Of a DNA stretch of 64,000 nucleotides, positions 43,350-50,616 are shown in pieces (the first letter of the stretch is position 1; each line of letters opens with the position of its first letter). The translations under genes and the position numbers were made by a program. A model generated the notes under the pieces. That model was not told the DNA's origin. It did no database searches and was given only the letters and a program-made list of their open reading frames with translations. This stretch comes from Vicinamibacteria bacterium (lineage in GTDB: Bacteria > Acidobacteriota > Vicinamibacteria > Fen-336 > JAGNNV01), in assembly GCA_019694155.1 (NCBI GenBank), contig JAIBCN010000113.1, positions 62,001-126,000 of the forward strand, written 5' to 3'.

Positions 43350-44135
43350 TCAGTGGTGGCCGTGGTGTTGCGTGGGGTCCTCGGGAAGGGCGGGAGGAAG
43401 ATTCACGGGAATCGCTGAGTTCAGAACCCGCCCCCAGGTGGGCGCGATCGCCGCCTTGACCGTCCAGTCGGCGAGGATAAGAAGGGCCGCGATGAGTACG
43501 AAGGGGCGGAGGTTCTTCCACGGTTGCGGCGGATAGCGGAAGACGCGTGAGAGCACGGGGCCCGCAAGCACGACACCGAGAATGCAGAACGCGGCCACCC
43601 GGCAGATCGCATAGGGCTGCCAGCCGAAGAAGACGGTGGCCCAAAGCGGCGCCCCCGCGCGGTGGATCGAGGCCACGTAGGCGTTCATGTAGTTCACGAG
43701 AACAGCGCCGCCGATGATCGACGCCAGGCTTCCCGAGACGAGGCTCAGGAGGACGAAGACCACCAGATGCGTGACGTGAAGAGGGAGGAAGAGCCGCCAG
43801 TTGCCTTCCGTTCCGCCTCCGAAGCGGATCCAGTGGAACATCTCGGCGCGGTACTCCGGGCCATTGAAGACGCGAGGCGAGAGACCATCCGTGGTCGGCC
43901 AGAGCGCCAGGCTGAGGGTCCCGAAGATCGCCATGGCCAGTGGGAAGATGAGCATCAGCTTCACCGCGCCCCGAAGGTCGCCCGCCCGCAGGCGGCGGGT
44001 CATGATCCACCAGGCGGGCAGGGCGTTCAGGGCCGGCAGGAGAAACCACGGATCGAGGGCAAGCCCGATCGCGTAGGAGAGGGCGATCGCGCCGATCAGA
44101 AGGACGGCGTCGCGGCGCATCGACCCGGAGTTCAT
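43350..44135 (-). CDS. Polytopic membrane protein with histidine-rich C-terminus
   Basis: 261 residues, with about five or six membrane segments between residues 8 and 215 (for example LLIGAIALSYAIGLAL, VTHLVVFVLLSLVSGSL, FCILGVVLAGPVLSRVF). The layout fits Yip1-type integral membrane proteins. The C-terminus ends in a HHGHH tail that could bind metal. It overlaps the PfkB kinase stop by ATGA and is the last gene of the minus-strand run. Function unknown. Confidence 0.7.
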   Translation of the reverse strand: MNSGSMRRDAVLLIGAIALSYAIGLALDPWFLLPALNALPAWWIMTRRLRAGDLRGAVKLMLIFPLAMAIFGTLSLALWPTTDGLSPRVFNGPEYRAEMFHWIRFGGGTEGNWRLFLPLHVTHLVVFVLLSLVSGSLASIIGGAVLVNYMNAYVASIHRAGAPLWATVFFGWQPYAICRVAAFCILGVVLAGPVLSRVFRYPPQPWKNLRPFVLIAALLILADWTVKAAIAPTWGRVLNSAIPVNLPPALPEDPTQHHGHH

Positions 44136-45049
44136 TTCAAGGGCAGTCGGTCGAAATGAACCATCGACGCGAACTCGTGGAAGCGTTCGTGGATCTCATC
44201 CTGCTTCAGAGTGAGAAGGCGCTCCACCCCGAAGTCTTCGCAGCAGAAGGACGCCACCGTCGAGCCCATGATGACGGCCTGGCGGAAGGTCGCTTCGTCG
44301 TGGGAGCCCGACTGGTCGAGGTAGCCCATGAGGCCGCCCGCGAAAGAGTCGCCGGCGCCCGTCGGGTCCTTGACGTGCTCGAGGGGGAACGCCGAGGCGA
44401 GAAAGCAGGAATCCTCCTGGAAGAGGAGCGCTCCGTGCTCGCCCTTCTTGATGATGAGCGTCTTGGGGCCCATGGCGCGGATCTTCCGGGCGGCCCGGAT
44501 CACATTCCAGTCTCCCGCCAGCTCCCTTGCCTCGGAGTCATTGATCAAGAGCACCTCGACTTTGGCGAGTGTCTTCTTGAGCTCCTCGAGGCGGTGGTTG
44601 ATCCACAGGTTCATGGTGTCGCAGCCGACGAGCTGGGGCGCATCGACCTGTTCGAGGACGTCGCGCTGCAGGCTCGGCTCGATGTTCCCGAGGAAGAGCC
44701 GGTCCGACTTGCGATAGCTCTCCGGCAGCTTCGGCTTGAAGTGCTCGAAGACATTGAGATCGGTGCAGATGGTCTCGCGCGAATTGAGATCGGTCGAGTA
44801 CTTCCCCTGCCAGTGGAAAGTCTTCCCGGGCGCGTGCTCGAGTCCTTCGAGGTTGATCCGCCGCCCTTCGAAGGCGCTCATCTGCTCGGGACCGAAGTCG
44901 TCGCCCACCACCCCGACCATGTTGACGTCCGTGAAATACGATGCAGCCAGAGCGAAATAGGAGGCCGAGCCTCCGAGGATCTTCTCGGCGCGGCCGGCGG
45001 GGGTTTCAAGCGTGTCGTACGCGACGCTTCCAACAACGAGAACAGACAT
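44132..45049 (-). CDS. PfkB-family carbohydrate/nucleoside kinase
   Basis: 305 residues. It has the PfkB N-terminal glycine motif (LGGSASYFALAAS) and the C-terminal signature with catalytic aspartate (DPTGAGDSFAGGLMG). The family includes ribokinase, adenosine kinase and sugar kinases. Position after methylthioadenosine phosphorylase suggests a nucleoside- or pentose-derived substrate, but this is only inference. The short C-terminus is typical for adenosine-kinase-like members. Coupled to the membrane protein by ATGA overlap. Confidence 0.85.
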   Translation of the reverse strand: MSVLVVGSVAYDTLETPAGRAEKILGGSASYFALAASYFTDVNMVGVVGDDFGPEQMSAFEGRRINLEGLEHAPGKTFHWQGKYSTDLNSRETICTDLNVFEHFKPKLPESYRKSDRLFLGNIEPSLQRDVLEQVDAPQLVGCDTMNLWINHRLEELKKTLAKVEVLLINDSEARELAGDWNVIRAARKIRAMGPKTLIIKKGEHGALLFQEDSCFLASAFPLEHVKDPTGAGDSFAGGLMGYLDQSGSHDEATFRQAVIMGSTVASFCCEDFGVERLLTLKQDEIHERFHEFASMVHFDRLPLK

Positions 45050-45142
45050 GGCTTCTTTCGGTGCTTATCCTGATGAGGGAACGGGTGAGGAGACGAAGGT
45101 CGGGGAAAAGGGGGAGCGGAGGGGGCGTCCGCGGGCTGGAGC

Positions 45143-46015
45143 CTATTTCAAGTAGCGCCCGATTATGGGAGCGAGGTCCTTTTTGGCCTTCTCGGGGATG
45201 AGGTGGGGTGCGGTCATGATGGCGAACTTGAGAGCGCTCTCGCACTCGCAATCGCGGGGCACGGGGAACTGCTCCACCGCGGCCTTCAGGATCGCCTTCG
45301 CCATCGAAGCGTTCTTCTGGACCACCGCCACCACCTGATCGACGGTCACCGCGTCGTGGCCGGGATGCCAGCAGTCGTAGTCGGTCACCATGGCGAGGGT
45401 CGCGTAGCAGATCTCCGCCTCGCGGGCGAGCTTCGCCTCCTGCAGGTTGGTCATGCCGATGAGGTCGGCGCCCCACGAGCGATACAGGTTCGATTCGGCG
45501 AGGGTCGAGAACTGCGGTCCTTCCATGCAGACATACGTGCCGCCTTCGTGAACGACCGCTCCCGCCTTTCGGCAGGCCTCGCCAAGAATCCGGCGGACAT
45601 GTCTGCAGACCGGGTGCGCGAAGCCCACGTGGGCCACGATGCCGTCCGTGAAGAACGTACCCTTGCGCCCGAAAGTCCGGTCGATGAACTGATCGGGCGT
45701 CACCATGTGGGTCGGCACGTACTGCTCTTTGAGCGAGCCCACCGCGGACACGGAGAGGATCCACTTCACCCCGAGGGACTTCATGGCCCAGATGTTGGCG
45801 CGGAAGTTGAGCTCGGACGGCGAGATGCGATGGCCGCGGCCGTGGCGCGGCAGGAAGGCGACGTTCTGCGCGCCGTAGCGGCCGATCATGATGGCGTCCG
45901 AGGGCTTGCCGAAGGGCGTCTCGATGAAGGCCTCGCCCTGGGCCTCGAAGCCCTCGATGTCGTAGAGCCCGCTGCCCCCGATGATGCCGATGTCCGCGGT
46001 GTGCTTGTTTTCCAT
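45143..46015 (-). CDS. mtnP: S-methyl-5'-thioadenosine phosphorylase
   Basis: 290 residues with family motifs IGIIGGSGLYDIEGF, LPRHGRGHRISPSELNFRAN, CMEGPQFSTLAES and GMTNLQEAKLAREAEICY. It cleaves methylthioadenosine, a by-product of polyamine synthesis, to adenine and methylthioribose-1-phosphate. Bacterial members may also accept other purine nucleosides. It starts 1 bp after the epimerase gene stop and precedes the kinase. The polyamine-type transporter at 26-30 kb is a loose thematic link. Confidence 0.93.
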   Translation of the reverse strand: MENKHTADIGIIGGSGLYDIEGFEAQGEAFIETPFGKPSDAIMIGRYGAQNVAFLPRHGRGHRISPSELNFRANIWAMKSLGVKWILSVSAVGSLKEQYVPTHMVTPDQFIDRTFGRKGTFFTDGIVAHVGFAHPVCRHVRRILGEACRKAGAVVHEGGTYVCMEGPQFSTLAESNLYRSWGADLIGMTNLQEAKLAREAEICYATLAMVTDYDCWHPGHDAVTVDQVVAVVQKNASMAKAILKAAVEQFPVPRDCECESALKFAIMTAPHLIPEKAKKDLAPIIGRYLK

Positions 46016-46016
46016 G

Positions 46017-46409
46017 TCAGGCCTGCTTCAGTTCGAGGAGAACGCCCGCGGCGGACTTCGGGTGGATGAACGCGACGCGGCAGCCGCCCGCGCCGATCCG
46101 CGGGGTCTCGTCGAGAAGGTGCGCCCCCGCCGCCTTCATTTCGGCCATCGACTTCTCGATGTCGTCCACGAGGACGCAGATGTGGTGGAGGCCCGAGCGC
46201 TTCTCGAGGAACTTCGCAATGGCGGACGTGGGATCCGTGGGCTCGAGAAGCTCGAGGTGGGACTCGCCCACCGTGATGAACGCGGCCTTCACCTTCTCGG
46301 TGGGCACGTCGTGCTCGGCCTCGATCCGGAAGCCGAGCGCCTCGTAGGCGCGTCTGGCTTCCATCATGTCCTTCACGGCGATGCCCAGGTGGTCGATCTT
46401 CAGAATCAT
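46017..46409 (-). CDS. mce: Methylmalonyl-CoA epimerase
   Basis: 130 residues of the VOC superfamily (two beta-alpha-beta-beta-beta units). Metal ligands fit the family: histidine in KIDHLGIAVKD, glutamate in HLELLEP, histidine in GLHHICVLVDD and glutamate in GVLLELKQA. It interconverts (S)- and (R)-methylmalonyl-CoA in propionate metabolism. Directly follows meaB, a usual partnership. Confidence 0.92.
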   Translation of the reverse strand: MILKIDHLGIAVKDMMEARRAYEALGFRIEAEHDVPTEKVKAAFITVGESHLELLEPTDPTSAIAKFLEKRSGLHHICVLVDDIEKSMAEMKAAGAHLLDETPRIGAGGCRVAFIHPKSAAGVLLELKQA

Positions 46410-46422
46410 GATGTCTCCGCCG

Positions 46423-47364
46423 TCACTCGATGCCCTTCAGGGTCTCGTCCGCCGCCGAGTAAGGATCGATCTGCCGAGTCTGCACGCGGTCGCGCAGGTG
46501 CAGACTGGAATCCAGAGCGTCGATGCGGCGGCGGACCTTCTCGCGCAACAGGCCTTCGACCTGGGCCTCGAACTGCCGGAGGAGCCTTTCGCGGCGGCGG
46601 GCCGCAAGCTCCCCGTTCGACTCGCGGCGCGCGCGAACCTCCTCGATCGTCTTCGCCAGCTCGTCGATGCCCTGGCTCGCCGAGGCCACGGTGCGCACGA
46701 CCGGAGGCCGCTCGCGCTTGGTCTCTCCGGTGAGCGACAGCATCATCTCGATCTCCGAGGCCAGGCGATCGGCGCCGTCGCGATCGGCCTTGTTCACGAC
46801 GAAAAGATCCGCGATCTCCATGATCCCGGCTTTGAGGGCCTGGACCTCGTCGCCCAAGCCCGGCACCAGCACCACGATCGCGAGATCCGCTTCCGAAGCG
46901 ATGTCGACCTCGTCCTGACCCACGCCCACGGTTTCGACGATGAGCACGTCCTTCGACGAAGCGTCGAGGACGAGGAGCGCGGCCATGGTGGCGGCGGAAA
47001 GGCCGCCCAGCGTGCCGCGAGTCGCCATCGAACGGATGAAGACGCCGTCGTCGGTCGCGTGGTTCTGCATGCGGATGCGGTCGCCCAGGATGGCGCCGCC
47101 CGAGAAGGGCGAAGTGGGGTCGACCGCCACCACGCCCACGGTCTTGCCCTGCTTCCGGAAGTGCGTGGTCAGCCGGTCGACGAGCGTCGACTTGCCCGCT
47201 CCCGGCGGCCCCGTGATCCCGAGCGTGAGAGCGCGCCCGGCGTGGGCGAAGAGGCGGGTGAGAAGGGCCCGCGACCCCGGCCAGCCGTCCTCGACCGCCC
47301 GGATGGCTCGGGCCACCGCGCGGATGTCGCCGCGCAGGATGTCCTTGTCGTCGGGAAGGTTCAT
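46423..47364 (-). CDS. meaB: Methylmalonyl-CoA mutase-associated GTPase MeaB
   Basis: 313 residues of the SRP/MinD-type G3E-like GTPases. P-loop GPPGAGKSTLVDRL, switch and DPTSPFSGGAILGDRIRM regions, IVETVGVGQDEVD and the base-specificity motif VNKADRDG are all present. It protects and reloads the B12-dependent mutase with adenosylcobalamin. The mutase itself is not in the window, so its subunit genes are elsewhere. 33 bp after the acyl-CoA dehydrogenase gene on the same strand. Confidence 0.94.
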   Translation of the reverse strand: MNLPDDKDILRGDIRAVARAIRAVEDGWPGSRALLTRLFAHAGRALTLGITGPPGAGKSTLVDRLTTHFRKQGKTVGVVAVDPTSPFSGGAILGDRIRMQNHATDDGVFIRSMATRGTLGGLSAATMAALLVLDASSKDVLIVETVGVGQDEVDIASEADLAIVVLVPGLGDEVQALKAGIMEIADLFVVNKADRDGADRLASEIEMMLSLTGETKRERPPVVRTVASASQGIDELAKTIEEVRARRESNGELAARRRERLLRQFEAQVEGLLREKVRRRIDALDSSLHLRDRVQTRQIDPYSAADETLKGIE

Positions 47365-47397
47365 GCGCCTTTTGGGGTGGGGTCGGAAGGCCCGACC

Positions 47398-48537
47398 TTA
47401 CGCCAGGAGGGAGCGGGCGATCACGAGCTTCTGGATCTCGCTCGTGCCCTCGCCGATGGTGCCGAGCTTCGAGTCGCGGAGAGCGCGCTCGACCGGATAG
47501 TCCTTCACGAAGCCGTAGCCGCCGTGGATCTGGATGGCGTCGAGCGCCACCTCCACCGCCATCTCGCTCGCGAAGAGCTTCGCCATGGCCGACTCCGTCT
47601 TGTGCTCCTTGCCTGCATCGCGCAGGGAAGCCGCGCGCAGTCCGAGCAACCGGGCCGCGTCGATCTTGGTCGCCATCTCGGAGAGCTTGAACTGCACACC
47701 CTGGAACTCGGCGATGGATTGATTGAACTGACGGCGACCCTTGGCATAGGAGAGAGCCGCTTCGAAGGCGCCCTGGGCGATGCCGATCGAGAACGCGGCG
47801 ATGCCGATGCGTCCGCGGTCGAGGATCCTGAGAGTGTCGATGAAGCCCCGATTCAGTTCGCCGAGGAGGTTGGAAGCGGGGATGCGGCAGTCTTCGAGAA
47901 TCAGTTCGGAAGTATCGGACGAGCGCACGCCGAGCTTGTCTTCCTTCTTGCCCGGCCGGAAGCCCTTGGTCCCGCGGTCCACCAGGAAGGCGGAGATGCC
48001 CTTGTTGCCCTTCGTCTTGTCGGTCACGGCCATGATGACGGCCACTTCGGCAAAGCTCCCGTTGGTGATGAAGGTCTTGGAGCCGTTCAGGACCCAGGAG
48101 TCGCCGTCCTTCACCGCCGTGGTCTTGGTGCCGCCCGCGTCGGAGCCGGCGCTGTTCTCGGTGAGGCCCCAGGCTCCCACGAACTCGCCGGTGGCAAGCT
48201 TGGGCAGGTACTTCTTCTTCTGCTCCTCGCTGCCCGCGAGAAAAATGTGGCCGGAAGAGAGAGAGTTGTGGGCGGCGGTGGAGAGAGCAACGCCGGCGTC
48301 GACGCGCGCCAGCTCCTCGATGACGATCGTGTAGTCCACGGTCGACATGCCCGAGCCGCCGTATTCCTCGGGAAAGACGACGGCGAGGAGCCCCAGCTCT
48401 CCGAGCTTCCTGAAGATGTCGCGAGGAAACTGCTGCGCCTCATCCCACGCGCGGGAATTCGGCTTCAACTCGCGTTCGGCGAATTCGCGGACGGTTTTCT
48501 TGAGGAGCCGCTGATCCGCGCTCAATTCGAAGTCCAT
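47398..48537 (-). CDS. Acyl-CoA dehydrogenase
   Basis: 379 residues, the usual size. FAD-binding segments ([23 protein letters not shown]) and the C-terminal signature [21 protein letters not shown] plus GEGTSEIQ are present. The catalytic glutamate sits in the VERALRDSK to EGTSE region usual for short-chain or branched-chain enzymes. Gene company (meaB, epimerase) favours short or branched acyl chains feeding propionyl-CoA; chain length cannot be read from sequence alone. Confidence 0.93.
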   Translation of the reverse strand: MDFELSADQRLLKKTVREFAERELKPNSRAWDEAQQFPRDIFRKLGELGLLAVVFPEEYGGSGMSTVDYTIVIEELARVDAGVALSTAAHNSLSSGHIFLAGSEEQKKKYLPKLATGEFVGAWGLTENSAGSDAGGTKTTAVKDGDSWVLNGSKTFITNGSFAEVAVIMAVTDKTKGNKGISAFLVDRGTKGFRPGKKEDKLGVRSSDTSELILEDCRIPASNLLGELNRGFIDTLRILDRGRIGIAAFSIGIAQGAFEAALSYAKGRRQFNQSIAEFQGVQFKLSEMATKIDAARLLGLRAASLRDAGKEHKTESAMAKLFASEMAVEVALDAIQIHGGYGFVKDYPVERALRDSKLGTIGEGTSEIQKLVIARSLLA

Positions 48538-48609
48538 TCCATACCTCTAAAGAACTCCCTCAGGAACGAGGGGCCCTCGATCTTACGCGTTCGGCCCGTT
48601 CGAAACGGC

Positions 48610-49446
48610 TCAGGAAACGGTGCGAAAGAACGCGTACAGAAGCGGGGCGGCGAGGATGAAGGCATCCATGCGGTCGAGCGCGCCGCCGTGACCGGGGAAG
48701 ATGGTCCCGGAGTCCTTGGCCCCCACGTAGCGCTTGAAGAGGCTCTCCAGAAGGTCGCCCACGATGCCCGCCACGGCGACGAGGACACCGATCATCACCA
48801 CCAGACCGAGCGACTGATCCTTGAACAGGTAGGTGGCAATGGCGGCACTCGCGAGGGCCGCGCCCACGAGACCGCCGATCGCACCTTCCACGGTCTTGCC
48901 CGGCGAGACCTGGGGCGCCAGTTTGTGGCGGCCGATCGCATGGCCGGTGAAGTAGGCGAACACATCGGAGGAAATCACGACGGCCAGGAGAAGGGCGATC
49001 CTCGCGGTTCCCTCTTCGAGAGGAGGCAGACTCGAAAGAGCCGCGAAGGAGCCCGCTCCTAGGCCGATCAGAAGGCCGCAAAGCGCGCCGGCCGCTTCGG
49101 CGGCGAGGACGGGAATGCCGAACCGGTCGGCGCGGGACACCGCGACGAAAGCCGCGGCGACCGAAGCCACGATGGGCAACCCGGAAATCGGAAAGGCGCG
49201 CGCGGCGTCGGGTGTTCCCGCCATTTCGAAAAAGAGAGCGATGCCGGGAAGGAACGAGATGTGGGAGGCGTGAAGCCCGCCGCGGGCGAGCAGGGTGTGG
49301 GCCTCGCTGACCCCGAGGACGCAGAGGATCGCGGCCAGGATCCAGGGACCCCGCTGCGGAAAGAGGGTGATCGACGCGATCACCACGGGCAGCACCACCA
49401 CCGCCGTCGCGACCCTCCGGAAGAGGTTCGATGAGAAGAGGCTCAT
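48610..49446 (-). CDS. cdsA: Phosphatidate cytidylyltransferase
   Basis: 278 residues from the ATG at 49446, which overlaps the uppS stop (ATGA); an upstream extension is unlikely. About eight membrane helices and the C-terminal CDP-alcohol signature (SPGKTVEGAIGG, KRYVGAKDSGTIFPGHGGALDRMD) identify it. It makes CDP-diacylglycerol from phosphatidate and CTP for phospholipid synthesis. The uppS-cdsA pairing is a widely conserved one. Confidence 0.95.
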   Translation of the reverse strand: MSLFSSNLFRRVATAVVVLPVVIASITLFPQRGPWILAAILCVLGVSEAHTLLARGGLHASHISFLPGIALFFEMAGTPDAARAFPISGLPIVASVAAAFVAVSRADRFGIPVLAAEAAGALCGLLIGLGAGSFAALSSLPPLEEGTARIALLLAVVISSDVFAYFTGHAIGRHKLAPQVSPGKTVEGAIGGLVGAALASAAIATYLFKDQSLGLVVMIGVLVAVAGIVGDLLESLFKRYVGAKDSGTIFPGHGGALDRMDAFILAAPLLYAFFRTVS

Positions 49447-50237
49447 GCCCGCGAGCCGGCCGCGGTGATGCCGCCGTAGCGGCGTTCTCTCTTCTGGAAG
49501 TCGGCGATCGCCTGCAACAGGTGGCGGCGGCGGAAATCCGGCCACAGGACATCGGTGACCCAGATCTCCGCGTAGGCGATCTGCCAGAGGAGGAAGTTGG
49601 ACACGCGCAGCTCCCCGCTCGTCCGGATCAACAGGTCCGGCTCGGGAAGGTGGGCGGTGAAGAGACGCTTCTCGATCGTGGCTTCGTCGATCGTCGTCGG
49701 ATCGAGGGTCCCTGCCCTGGCCTCGAGGGCGATGCGGCGCACCACATCGGTGAGTTCGGACCGGCCCGAGTAATTCAGAGCAAGGGAGAACTGCAGGCCG
49801 GTCAGGTGCGCGGTCTCCGCGATGCCGCGGCGAAGCTCGTCCTGCACGTCCTTGGGGAGCCCGTCGAGCCCGCCGACCACGCCGAACCTGATGTTGTTGG
49901 TCTGGAGCGTCTTGAGTTCGCGGCGGATGTACAGCTTCAGCAGCCCCATGAGGCCCGACACTTCGTCGGTGGGCCGCTTCCAGTTCTCGGTGGAGAACGC
50001 ATAGACGGTGAGCGCTTCGAGCCCCAGCCGCGCGGCGGTCTCCACGGTGGACCGGACCGACTCGACACCCGCGCGATGCCCTTCGAGGCGCGGCAGAAAA
50101 CGGCTCTTCGCCCAGCGTCCGTTGCCGTCCATGATTACCGCCACATGTCTCGGAAGACGGTCGAAGTCGATGGCGTCGACGAGCGCCTGCTCGTCGCGGT
50201 CGCTTCCAATCACCTCGAGTACCTGCGTGCGCGTCAT
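49443..50237 (-). CDS. uppS: Undecaprenyl diphosphate synthase (isoprenyl transferase)
   Basis: 264 residues with the family motifs HVAVIMDGNGRWAKSR, GHRAGVESVR, LTVYAFSTENWKRP and RTSGELRVSNFLLWQIAYAE. It extends farnesyl diphosphate to the C55 carrier lipid used for peptidoglycan and LPS assembly. Upstream is a small NfeD-like gene on the same strand, and cdsA follows by overlap. Confidence 0.95.
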   Translation of the reverse strand: MTRTQVLEVIGSDRDEQALVDAIDFDRLPRHVAVIMDGNGRWAKSRFLPRLEGHRAGVESVRSTVETAARLGLEALTVYAFSTENWKRPTDEVSGLMGLLKLYIRRELKTLQTNNIRFGVVGGLDGLPKDVQDELRRGIAETAHLTGLQFSLALNYSGRSELTDVVRRIALEARAGTLDPTTIDEATIEKRLFTAHLPEPDLLIRTSGELRVSNFLLWQIAYAEIWVTDVLWPDFRRRHLLQAIADFQKRERRYGGITAAGSRA

Positions 50238-50259
50238 GCCGGAAGATGATTGTAAGCGG

Positions 50260-50616
50260 TCAGGAGAGGCGCTCGACCACCAGAGTCAGACCGTCGCGCT
50301 CGACCACGCGCACACGGTCGCCGCGGCGGAACTGGCTTCCCGAAGGCCCGCGGGCGTGCCAGAACGAACCGAACACCTCCACTTCGAGCGGCGATGTCTG
50401 CGCAACGACACCTTCCCGTCCGACCGGAGACCCCGCGTCCGAGGGAGGCTCGCGGTGGCGAGCGAGAAATACGTACATGCCGAGGGGCGTGAAGATCCAC
50501 AGCAGCAGGCGGGACCAGGACACCCCTTCGGGCCGTATGGGCGGGTCGATCCAGTACCACAACGCCCAGAAAGCGAGGACGGTCAGGATGCCCGTGCTCG
50601 CGTGGAGCGCGGTCAC
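50260..50616 (-). CDS. Small NfeD-like membrane protein
   Basis: 118 residues from the GTG at 50616 (GTGA overlap with the synthetase stop). Two membrane segments (STGILTVLAFWALWYWI and LLLWIFTPLGMYVFLA) are followed by an OB-fold of NfeD type (GREGVVAQTSPLEVEVFGSFWHAR, GDRVRVVERDGLTLVVERL). NfeD proteins usually work with flotillin-like stomatins; no such partner gene is present here. Confidence 0.75.
   Translation of the reverse strand: MTALHASTGILTVLAFWALWYWIDPPIRPEGVSWSRLLLWIFTPLGMYVFLARHREPPSDAGSPVGREGVVAQTSPLEVEVFGSFWHARGPSGSQFRRGDRVRVVERDGLTLVVERLS

Noticed and set aside
46366..49062. An 898-codon open frame on the plus strand
   Set aside because: It lies opposite meaB and the acyl-CoA dehydrogenase, has no recognisable motif, and mirrors their codon bias.
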